Source: Gammaproteobacteria bacterium
Lineage (GTDB): Bacteria > Pseudomonadota > Gammaproteobacteria > Competibacterales > Competibacteraceae
DNA length: 10,761 nucleotides
Assembly (NCBI GenBank): GCA_003562535.1
Contig: PWUP01000230.1
Span: 1 to 10,761, forward strand
Direction: 5' to 3'
The notes below the pieces were generated by a model. It ran no database searches, was not told the DNA's origin, and saw nothing but the letters and a program-made list of their open reading frames with translations. A program made the position numbers and the translations under genes. This document shows, piece by piece, positions 1 to 5,961 of the stretch (position 1 is its first letter; every line of letters starts with the position of its first letter).

Positions 1-533
1 CCGATGAAGTCAAGGTTAAAATTATTGCCAGTGGGGTTGGCGGGATTAATGAATCGGATGCGAACTTAGCCTTGGCGTCATCGGCAATTATCATTGGCTT
101 TAATGTGCGGGCCGACAATTCGGCTAAAAAACTTATTGAAGAAGAAGGACTGGATTTACACTATTACGGTGTGATCTATGAAGCCATCGATGATGTTAAA
201 AAGGCGTTGGTCGGCTTACTCAGCCCTGAGATTAAGGAAGAAATTGTTGGTTTAGCCGAGGTGCGTGATGTATTCCGTTCGCCCAAATTTGGCGCTATTG
301 CCGGTTGCATGGTGCTGGAAGGCACGGTCAAGCGCAATAACCCGATACGGGTGCTGCGCGACAATGTAGTGGTTTACGAAGGCACGCTCGAATCATTACG
401 CCGCTTTAAGGATGATGTCACCGAGGTTCGCCACGGTATGGAATGTGGTATCGGGGTGAAAAATTACAACGATGTGCAAGCGGGCGATCAGATCGAAGTG
501 TTTGAGCGTACTGAAGTGCAGCGGGTGGTCTAG
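1..533 (+). CDS. infB: Translation initiation factor IF-2, C-terminal part (5' end outside window)
   Basis: This is the 3' end of infB. The frame is open from base 3, so 176 residues are visible before the TAG at 531-533; the GTPase domain lies off the left edge. IF-2 is the cytoplasmic GTPase that brings fMet-tRNA to the 30S subunit and promotes subunit joining. The visible part starts in the domain with the conserved GVGGINESDANLA stretch, then runs into the C-terminal C2 domain that binds the formyl-methionyl end of the initiator tRNA. Near-invariant stretches include EVRDVFRSPKFGAIAGCMV, NPIRVLRDNVVVYEG, ESLRRFKDDV and GMECGIGVKNYNDV. These match the E. coli protein almost word for word as I recall it, and the ending at IEVFE plus a few residues is the usual one. 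The gene is followed after 9 bases by rbfA, the standard order of this operon. Any start inside the window would be artificial. Confidence 0.98.
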   Translation, partial: DEVKVKIIASGVGGINESDANLALASSAIIIGFNVRADNSAKKLIEEEGLDLHYYGVIYEAIDDVKKALVGLLSPEIKEEIVGLAEVRDVFRSPKFGAIAGCMVLEGTVKRNNPIRVLRDNVVVYEGTLESLRRFKDDVTEVRHGMECGIGVKNYNDVQAGDQIEVFERTEVQRVV

Positions 534-542
534 GTCTACGCC

Positions 543-935
543 ATGCCTAAAGAATACCCCCGAACTCGGCGGGTGGGTGAACAGCTCAAGCGCGAGCTGG
601 CCGAATTGTTGCGCAGTGAGGCCGATGACCCGCGCTTGGCCTTGGTCTCGATCACCAGTGTGCAACTGAGCCGTGATTTGGCTCATGCCAAAGTGTATAT
701 CACGCTGTTGGGTTATGACGATCAACGCCCGGAAGTGGTCGAGGCGCTCAACCGTCTAGCCCCGGAGTTGCGGCGCTTGCTGGGGCGTATCCTGCGGTTA
801 CGGGTTGTGCCGCGTCTTGTATTTTATTATGACGAAGTTATAGAGCGAGGTGCGGCGCTGTCGGCTTTAATTGATCAAGCGGTCTCGGCGGATCAGCAGC
901 GCAACCGTGGTGATGACGATTTGGGTGGCGTGTGA
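543..935 (+). CDS. rbfA: 30S ribosome-binding factor RbfA
   Basis: RbfA is a small cold-shock-related assembly factor that binds the 30S subunit near the 5' helix of 16S rRNA and helps late maturation. The 130-residue product has the family's usual length (E. coli about 133). It starts with the typical RTRRVGEQLKRELAELL helix, continues with DPRLALVSITSVQLSRDLAHAKVYI, and has the RLRVVPRLVFYYDE strand followed by an ERG helix, together forming the single type-II KH-like fold. The C-terminal tail is polar and acidic, as in relatives. The ATG at 543 lies 9 bases after the infB stop; a weak TAGGT at 531-535, overlapping that stop codon, could serve as ribosome-binding site. The stop TGA overlaps the truB start, implying translational coupling. 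Position between infB and truB is the canonical arrangement. Confidence 0.97.
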   Translation: MPKEYPRTRRVGEQLKRELAELLRSEADDPRLALVSITSVQLSRDLAHAKVYITLLGYDDQRPEVVEALNRLAPELRRLLGRILRLRVVPRLVFYYDEVIERGAALSALIDQAVSADQQRNRGDDDLGGV

Positions 936-1873
936 GTGCTCAGCAGCGGCGACCGACCCGTAAGGTCGATGGGGTGTTGTTATTAGACAAACCCTCTGGG
1001 ATGACCTCAAATGCGGTTTTGCAGCAGGTGAAGCGTTTATACCAAGCCGCCAAGGCGGGACATACCGGCAGTCTTGATCCACTGGCGGAAGGCTTATTAC
1101 CGATCTGTTTTGGTGAGGCGACTAAGCTGTCGCGCTTTTTGCTCAATGCCGATAAAAGCTATCACTTCCAGTGTCGGCTTGGAGTGACCACCACCACAGG
1201 CGATGCGGAAGGTGACGTGGTGGAGCGGCAAGCCGTACCCGTGTTAGAACGACCGCAGGTCGAAGCGGTGTTGCGCCGCTTTGTGGGGCAACTGTCTCAA
1301 GTCCCGCCGATGTATTCTGCGCTGAAACATCAGGGACAGCGTCTGTACGCACTTGCTCGCCAAGGCCAGGTTGTCGAACGTCCGCCACGAACCGTCATCA
1401 TCCATGACATGCAGTTGTTGACGCTCAATGCCGACGTGTTAGAGTGCCGAGTGTGTTGTTCTAAAGGCACCTATATTCGTACCTTGGCTGAGGATATTGG
1501 CGCTGCTTTGGGGTGTGGTGCCCATCTCCAATGGCTGCGCCGTACTGCTATCACACCGTATCGGCACACCTCATTAGTGACATGGTCGGCGGTTCATGCT
1601 GCGGCTGAACAGGGGTTGGCCGCGCTGGATGAGTTATTATGGCCTTTGGAGAGTAGCGTGGTGGATTGGCCGAGTGTGCAGGTCGATGACACCAGTGCGC
1701 AGTATCTGCGTACCGGACAAGCCGTGCAGGTCGCCAAAGCACCGTCGGCCGGTTGGGTGGCGTTGTATCGCCTGGCGCCGCCTGAATTGATCGGGATTGG
1801 TGAAATACTGGATGATGGTCGGGTTGCCCCGAGGCGGATGTTCAATCGCGCGACTACTCACTCAGCGCAGTAA
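932..1873 (+). CDS. truB: tRNA pseudouridine-55 synthase TruB
   Basis: TruB isomerises uridine 55 in the T-loop of most tRNAs to pseudouridine and also acts as a tRNA chaperone in the cytoplasm. The 313-residue product has the family length (E. coli 314). The N-terminal KVDGVLLLDKPSGMTSN segment is followed by the catalytic motif AGHTGSLDPLAEGLLP, with the nucleophile Asp at residue 49. The active-site Tyr is in DKSYHF (residue 77), and the SKGTYIRTLAEDIG motif spans about residues 177-190. The last 60 or so residues form the PUA-like C-terminal domain. The start is a GTG that shares the four bases GTGA with the rbfA stop, so translation is probably coupled; there is no strong Shine-Dalgarno, only a G-rich GGGTGG at 923-928. 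It belongs to the same operon as infB and rbfA. Confidence 0.97.
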   Translation: MSAQQRRPTRKVDGVLLLDKPSGMTSNAVLQQVKRLYQAAKAGHTGSLDPLAEGLLPICFGEATKLSRFLLNADKSYHFQCRLGVTTTTGDAEGDVVERQAVPVLERPQVEAVLRRFVGQLSQVPPMYSALKHQGQRLYALARQGQVVERPPRTVIIHDMQLLTLNADVLECRVCCSKGTYIRTLAEDIGAALGCGAHLQWLRRTAITPYRHTSLVTWSAVHAAAEQGLAALDELLWPLESSVVDWPSVQVDDTSAQYLRTGQAVQVAKAPSAGWVALYRLAPPELIGIGEILDDGRVAPRRMFNRATTHSAQ

Positions 1874-1874
1874 T

Positions 1875-1902
1875 GGCTTGTCGCCAAGCCTAGGTACAGG
1901 CT
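1875..1902 (+). repeat. Two overlapping, mutually exclusive hairpins upstream of rpsO
   Basis: Stem A is GGCTTG (1875-1880) with CAAGCC (1885-1890) around the loop TCGC. Stem B is AGCCT (1887-1891) with AGGCT (1898-1902) around AGGTAC. Both are perfect, and they share bases 1887-1890, so an RNA can form only one at a time. They begin one base after the truB stop codon. No run of T follows, so a simple intrinsic terminator is unlikely. They may be a processing or attenuation element between truB and rpsO; the function is inference. Confidence 0.5.
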
Positions 1903-1907
1903 AAAAT
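1878..1907 (+). promoter_or_regulatory. Possible sigma-70 promoter for rpsO-pnp
   Basis: TTGTCG (1878-1883) resembles a -35 box, and TAAAAT (1902-1907) resembles a -10 box, with an 18-base spacer. Transcription would start near 1914, giving a leader of about 38 bases before the rpsO ATG. E. coli is known to have a promoter between truB and rpsO, so the position is reasonable. The match is by eye only, and the -35 box lies inside hairpin sequence. Confidence 0.35.
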
Positions 1908-1951
1908 TAACCACTTGACGTTATCATCGATTTTTCTGGAGTTGAGCGACT

Positions 1952-2221
1952 ATGGCTCTTAATGTTGAACAAAAAGCAAGTATCATAGAGAACTATCAAC
2001 GGGGCGCGGGTGACACCGGTTCGCCAGAGGTTCAAGTAGCCCTGTTAACGGGTCGTATCACTGATTTGCAATCGCATTTCAGTGAGCACAAACAGGATCA
2101 CCACTCGCGACGTGGTTTGTTAAAAATGGTTAACCAGCGCCGCAAACTGTTGGACTATCTCAAGCGCAAGGATTTGTCGCGCTACCAAGATTTAATTAAG
2201 CGCTTGGGTTTGCGCCGCTAA
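1952..2221 (+). CDS. rpsO: 30S ribosomal protein S15
   Basis: S15 is a primary binder of the 16S rRNA central domain, at the three-way junction of helices 20-22, and organises platform assembly with S6/S18. The 89-residue product is exactly the usual length. It carries the diagnostic DTGSPEVQVALLT, HFSEHKQDHHSRRGLL and QRRKLLDYLKRKD segments and ends RLGLRR. The HHSRR region (about residues 45-50) contains the conserved rRNA-contacting residues. The start ATG has a GGAG at 1938-1941, ten bases upstream, slightly far. The codons around the start can form a short GAGC/GCTC stem (1944-1947 with 1955-1958) that would hold the ATG in its loop. S15 is known to repress its own translation in several bacteria by binding the start region, but no specific known leader structure is identified here. 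pnp follows after 39 bases without an obvious terminator. Confidence 0.98.
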   Translation: MALNVEQKASIIENYQRGAGDTGSPEVQVALLTGRITDLQSHFSEHKQDHHSRRGLLKMVNQRRKLLDYLKRKDLSRYQDLIKRLGLRR

Positions 2222-2249
2222 TTATTCCCTCTCAATTATTGTCAGCGCT

Positions 2250-2255
2250 GGAAGG
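2250..2255 (+). promoter_or_regulatory. Ribosome-binding site fixing the GTG start of pnp
   Basis: GGAAGG sits five bases upstream of the GTG at 2261. It is the strongest Shine-Dalgarno match in the window and supports the GTG as the true pnp start, since the conserved N-terminus begins there. Confidence 0.7.
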
Positions 2256-2260
2256 TATTC

Positions 2261-4348
2261 GTGGAATCAGTCAGTCAAACGTTTCAATATGGATCGCATC
2301 AAGTCACCCTGAAAACCGGTGGTATCGCCCGTCAGGCTTCTGGTGCTGTTTTGGTCAATATGGCCGATACTGTGGTTTTGGTCACCGTGGTGGCTAGAAA
2401 AGAGGCCATGGAAGGGCGGGATTTTTTTCCGCTAACCGTTAACTATCAGGAGCGCAGTTATGCGGCCGGGCGGATTCCCGGTGGTTTTTTCCGCCGTGAA
2501 GGTCGTCCCTCGGAAAAAGAAACGCTGACCTCGCGCTTGATTGATCGCCCCATTCGCCCTTTGTTTCCCAAAGGGTTTAATCACGAGGTGCAGATTATTG
2601 CCACCGTGATGTCCTTGAATCCCGATATTGACGCCGACATTCCGGCGATGCTCGGAGCCTCAGCCGCACTGGAGTTAGCCGGTCTGCCTTGGCAGGGGCC
2701 GATTGCTGCCGCTCGGGTGGGGTATCATCAAGGCGACTATCTACTGAATCCGAATTTGACCGAGCTGGACGATTCGGCGCTGGATCTGGTCGTCGCCGGC
2801 ACGGCCAATGCCGTGTTGATGGTGGAATCTGAAGCCGAGCAACTCCCTGAAGAGATCATGCTCGGGGCGGTCATGTTCGGTCATGAACAGATGCAAGTCG
2901 CCATTACCGCAATTCGCGATTTAGCCGCTCAAGTGCAGGTGCAGCGTTGGGATTGGCAGTCCCCGGTGGCGGATGAACAACTCGCCACGGTGGTGCAACA
3001 ACAGGCTGAGGCCGGTTTGGTTGCGGCCTATCAGATTGCTGAAAAAACAGCGCGTCAAGACGCGGTTGCGGCATTGAAAACAGCCGTGCTTGAACACTTA
3101 GCGCCCACTGACTCAGCAACTGAGGCCCAATGGAATGAGGCGCAGATTCAGTCCGCCTTGGAAACGCTAGAAAAACGGCTGGTGCGTGAGCGCATTCTGT
3201 CGGGTCAACCGCGTATTGATGGCCGTGACACCGCCAGTGTCCGACCCATAACCATCCAAACTGGGCTGTTGCCACGGGTTCATGGCTCAGCGCTGTTTAC
3301 TCGCGGCGAGACCCAAGCGATTGTCGTGACCACATTGGGCACGAATCGCGATGCTCAGGTTATCGATGCGATTGAAGGCGAATACCGCGACCGCTTCATG
3401 TTGCACTATAATTTTCCCCCTTACTGTGTGGGCGAGACCGGTATGGTCGGCACACCTAAACGCCGTGAAATTGGCCATGGTCGTTTAGCCCGCCGCAGCA
3501 TGGAAGCCGTGTTGCCGCCGGAAGAAGAGTTTCCCTATGTGATCCGTGTGGTCTCAGAGATCACCGAATCCAATGGTTCCAGCTCGATGGCGTCAGTGTG
3601 TGGTGCCAGCGTGGCGCTGATGGACGCCGGGGTGCCGGTTAAGGCACCGGTCGCTGGGATTGCTATGGGGCTTATCAAAGAGGCCGAGCGGTTTGCGGTG
3701 TTGACGGATATTCTTGGTGATGAAGATCACCTCGGTGATATGGATTTTAAGGTCGCAGGCACTCAAAATGGGGTCACGGCCTTGCAAATGGACATCAAGA
3801 TTGACGGCATTACTCGTGAAATCATGGAAGTCGCGCTGCGTCAAGCACAGGCCGGGCGTTTACATATCTTAGAGAAAATGAATGCCGTTATTGATCGTCC
3901 ACGCCTCGAAATGTCGGCCTACGCGCCGCGTATTTTCACCACTCGCATTGATCCCGACAAGATCCGCGATGTGATTGGTAAAGGCGGGGTGACGATTCGG
4001 GCGATCACCGAAGATACCGGCACCACGATTGATATCACGGACGACGGCGTGGTCAGCATTGCCGCGGTTGATAAGCCGTCAGCCGATGCCGCACTGAAAC
4101 GCATTGAAGAAATCACGGCTGATCTTGAAGTGGGACGCCTCTATGAAGGCAAGATTGTGCGGATTATGGATTTTGGCGCCTTTGTCTCATTGATGCCCGG
4201 TCGTGACGGTATGGTGCATATTTCTCAGATTAGCGATGAGCGCGTCGAGAAAGTCACCGATAAGCTGGCCGTGGGTGATACGGTCAAAGTCAAAGTGATG
4301 GAAATTGACAAGCAGGGTCGGGTACGTTTGACCATGCGCGGTATTTAA
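2261..4348 (+). CDS. pnp: Polynucleotide phosphorylase (PNPase)
   Basis: PNPase is a cytoplasmic trimeric 3'-5' exoribonuclease that degrades RNA by phosphorolysis to nucleoside diphosphates, alone or in the RNA degradosome. The 695-residue product shows all domains in order: first RNase PH domain (about 12-145, with FFRREGRPSE and SRLIDRPIRPLFP), a helical linker (about 150-300), and a second RNase PH domain with the catalytic GDEDHLGDMDFK, in which Asp487 and Asp493 correspond to E. coli 486 and 492. A KH domain with the GKGG loop follows at 573-576, and an S1 domain from about 625 (YEGKIVRIMDFGAFVSL, DGMVHISQIS). Translation starts at GTG. The protein stops directly after the S1 domain (LTMRGI), lacking the roughly 16-residue Glu/Ala-rich tail of E. 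coli PNPase. The 39-base gap after rpsO has no long RNase III stem like the one that mediates autoregulation in E. coli. Confidence 0.98.
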   Translation: MESVSQTFQYGSHQVTLKTGGIARQASGAVLVNMADTVVLVTVVARKEAMEGRDFFPLTVNYQERSYAAGRIPGGFFRREGRPSEKETLTSRLIDRPIRPLFPKGFNHEVQIIATVMSLNPDIDADIPAMLGASAALELAGLPWQGPIAAARVGYHQGDYLLNPNLTELDDSALDLVVAGTANAVLMVESEAEQLPEEIMLGAVMFGHEQMQVAITAIRDLAAQVQVQRWDWQSPVADEQLATVVQQQAEAGLVAAYQIAEKTARQDAVAALKTAVLEHLAPTDSATEAQWNEAQIQSALETLEKRLVRERILSGQPRIDGRDTASVRPITIQTGLLPRVHGSALFTRGETQAIVVTTLGTNRDAQVIDAIEGEYRDRFMLHYNFPPYCVGETGMVGTPKRREIGHGRLARRSMEAVLPPEEEFPYVIRVVSEITESNGSSSMASVCGASVALMDAGVPVKAPVAGIAMGLIKEAERFAVLTDILGDEDHLGDMDFKVAGTQNGVTALQMDIKIDGITREIMEVALRQAQAGRLHILEKMNAVIDRPRLEMSAYAPRIFTTRIDPDKIRDVIGKGGVTIRAITEDTGTTIDITDDGVVSIAAVDKPSADAALKRIEEITADLEVGRLYEGKIVRIMDFGAFVSLMPGRDGMVHISQISDERVEKVTDKLAVGDTVKVKVMEIDKQGRVRLTMRGI

Positions 4349-4359
4349 TTGCTTGCTCT

Positions 4360-4390
4360 AGCGGCCTAGCTTAGGTTAATCTGTGCCGCT
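4360..4390 (+). repeat. Inverted repeat between pnp and tRNA-Ser
   Basis: AGCGGC (4360-4365) is complementary to GCCGCT (4385-4390), with a 19-base spacer. Inside it, CCTA (4365-4368) can pair with TAGG (4372-4375). It lies 12 bases after the pnp stop and ends 24 bases before the tRNA. No T-run follows, so it may be an mRNA 3'-end stabiliser or processing site rather than an intrinsic terminator. I see no convincing tRNA promoter in this 66-base gap. Confidence 0.35.
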
Positions 4391-4414
4391 GAGTCAGTGT
4401 TAAGTTGTGTGTTC

Positions 4415-4507
<93 letters not shown>

Positions 4508-4527
4508 ATGATCTACGGCAACTGACC

Positions 4528-5337
4528 ATGGATAACCGATCAAATTATCTCGATCTTGAAGTATTGCACCGTGAGCCGGCACAGCCACGGTCTGCTCCCC
4601 CATTATTATTCATTCACGGTGCCTATGTAGGGGCGTGGTGTTGGGATGAATACTTTCTCGACTATTTTGCGGATCGTGGCTATCACGCCAGTGCGCTGAG
4701 TCTGAGTGGGCATGGAGCCAGCAATGGCCGTGACCGTCTTAACTGGCTGAGTTTGCGTGATTATGTCGATGATGTGATTAAGGTGGTGCGCACAATGCCG
4801 CAACCGCCGGTGCTGATCGGCCACTCCATGGGCGGCATGGTGATCCAAAAGTATTTAGAGAAGCGCCATGTGCCCGCCGTAGTATTGATGGCCTCTGTGC
4901 CGCCGACTGGTATGTGGGGAATGAATTGGTGGATTGGTCTCACCCGTCCCCAGTTATTTCAAGAGCTGATGTTGGTGCAAGTCGGCGCTGCCAACTACAC
5001 GAATTATCGCCAAGTGCGTGATGCCTTGTTCTCGCCAGATTTACCGGATCCTCAGGCGCTGCGCTACCTTAATCATACCCAACCTGAATCGATGCGGGCG
5101 TTGTTCGATATGAACGGCTGGGATTTACCGATTTTATTGCATCAATTACCTCCTGCCTTAGTGTTGGGTGCCGGTGCGGATGCGCTCATACCGCGTTGCT
5201 CGGTAGCGACTACCGCCGCATTGTTTAATACGGAAGTGCAGTGGTTTGATGATATGGCGCATGTCATGATGCTAGAACCGCAGTGGGTCTTGGTGGCTGA
5301 ACACATTGCCCAATGGTTAGAGTACAATGGCTGGTAG
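4528..5337 (+). CDS. Alpha/beta hydrolase (serine hydrolase)
   Basis: A 269-residue cytoplasmic protein of the alpha/beta-hydrolase fold (Abhydrolase_1/6 type), with no signal peptide. The oxyanion-hole HGAYVG motif is at residues 30-35, preceded by the hydrophobic strand PPLLFIH. The nucleophile elbow is GHSMGG with Ser100. The likely acid is Asp218 (GAGADALIP) and the catalytic His is His245 (DDMAHVMML). A lid-like insertion with many aromatic residues lies at about 125-195. The substrate cannot be told; esterase, lipase-like or thioesterase activity are all possible. The ATG is 22 bases after the tRNA CCA and has no Shine-Dalgarno sequence; a five-codon frame (4508-4525) ends just before it. 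The last three codons and the TAG stop lie within a strong inverted repeat (5321-5347). The next gene starts 47 bases downstream. Confidence 0.9.
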   Translation: MDNRSNYLDLEVLHREPAQPRSAPPLLFIHGAYVGAWCWDEYFLDYFADRGYHASALSLSGHGASNGRDRLNWLSLRDYVDDVIKVVRTMPQPPVLIGHSMGGMVIQKYLEKRHVPAVVLMASVPPTGMWGMNWWIGLTRPQLFQELMLVQVGAANYTNYRQVRDALFSPDLPDPQALRYLNHTQPESMRALFDMNGWDLPILLHQLPPALVLGAGADALIPRCSVATTAALFNTEVQWFDDMAHVMMLEPQWVLVAEHIAQWLEYNGW

Positions 5338-5347
5338 CCACTGTACT
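5321..5347 (+). repeat. Strong inverted repeat over the hydrolase stop codon
   Basis: The arm AGTACAaTGGCT (5321-5332) is complementary to AGCCAcTGTACT (5336-5347) with a single A/C mismatch and a three-base loop GGT. The TAG stop codon (5335-5337) begins at the last loop base and continues into the 3' arm. No T-tract follows on either strand, so it is not a standard intrinsic terminator. It could protect the mRNA 3' end, assist Rho-dependent termination, or be a protein-binding or repeat element. Confidence 0.7.
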
Positions 5348-5384
5348 GTCATCCCGTCACTCCAGTCTTGTCATGAGTCCTAGC

Positions 5385-5924
5385 ATGTCATTGCGCGATC
5401 AGTTACTGAAAGCCGGGTTGGTCTCTAGTGACCAGGCTAAAAAAGCCGAACGGCGTACCCGCAAACAGACCCATCAGGTTAAAAAAGATAAAGCGTTGGC
5501 GCAACAGACGCGCCAAGAGCAGCAAGAGCAACAACGCCAACAGGCTGAGCAGATGCGTCACAAGCGTGATCGTGACCGCGAGCTGAATCGGCGTCGTGAG
5601 CATGAGAAAAATCGCAAGGCGTTGTTAGCCCAAGTGCGTCAGATGCTCCAGCATCACCGCCAGAATGACCCAGATGCCGAGCTACTGTTCAACTTTCAAG
5701 CGGGTAAGAAAATCCGGCGGGTGCGCGTCACCTCAGATCAGCAGCGGCAATTAGCTATGGGACGTTTGGGTATTGCCCGTAATCCGCATGACCCCTTTGA
5801 CTATCCTATTGTACCCCGTGCGGCGGCAGTAAAACTCGCGGCATTAGGTGATGAGTTTATTGCGGTGCTTAATCCTGAAACCAACCAGTTGGATGACGAT
5901 GATGAGTGGCCAGCCGATTGGTAA
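5385..5924 (+). CDS. DUF2058 (YaiL-family) protein
   Basis: A small cytoplasmic protein of the DUF2058/YaiL family. It starts MSLRDQLLKAGLV, the typical family N-terminus, followed by a long, very polar, Lys/Arg/Gln-rich helical segment (about residues 14-95) that should form a coiled coil and could bind nucleic acid. A compact C-terminal domain follows, with FNFQAGKKIRRVRV, RLGIARNP and the YPIVPRAAAVKLA motif, then an acidic DDDDEWPADW end. With this start the product has 179 residues, the same as E. coli YaiL as I recall it. The frame is open further upstream (GTG at 5313, ATG at 5373), but the conserved family start is the ATG at 5385, with a weak GAG at 5375-5377. Family members are sometimes named nucleoprotein/polynucleotide-associated enzyme, but I know of no established biochemical role. 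Confidence 0.85.
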   Translation: MSLRDQLLKAGLVSSDQAKKAERRTRKQTHQVKKDKALAQQTRQEQQEQQRQQAEQMRHKRDRDRELNRRREHEKNRKALLAQVRQMLQHHRQNDPDAELLFNFQAGKKIRRVRVTSDQQRQLAMGRLGIARNPHDPFDYPIVPRAAAVKLAALGDEFIAVLNPETNQLDDDDEWPADW

Positions 5925-5928
5925 CTTA

Positions 5929-5943
5929 GCGTATTTTTTACGC
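5929..5943 (+). repeat. Short hairpin between the DUF2058 gene and ubiF
   Basis: GCGTA (5929-5933) pairs with TACGC (5939-5943) around a TTTTT loop. The T-run is in the loop, not after the stem, so an intrinsic terminator is doubtful. It lies within the 37-base gap between the two genes, 18 bases before the ubiF ATG. Confidence 0.3.
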
Positions 5944-5961
5944 AATGTCATGGCATAGCCT

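Noticed and set aside
1188..1223. CCACCAC/GTGGTGG pairing in truB
   Set aside because: Simple-sequence pairing from Thr-Thr-Thr and Val-Val codons with a long spacer; no sign of function.
2904..3275. 123-codon minus-strand frame inside pnp
   Set aside because: Antisense to the pnp helical linker and second RNase PH domain; no family features and no ribosome-binding site.
3631..3648. GGTGCC/GGCACC hairpin in pnp
   Set aside because: Six-base stems of this kind are common in GC-rich coding sequence and this one encodes conserved protein (GVPVKAPVAG).
5313..5384. Longer N-terminus for the DUF2058 protein
   Set aside because: The extra 24 residues overlap the hydrolase gene and the inverted repeat and do not resemble the family, which begins at the MSL-DQLLKAGLV segment.
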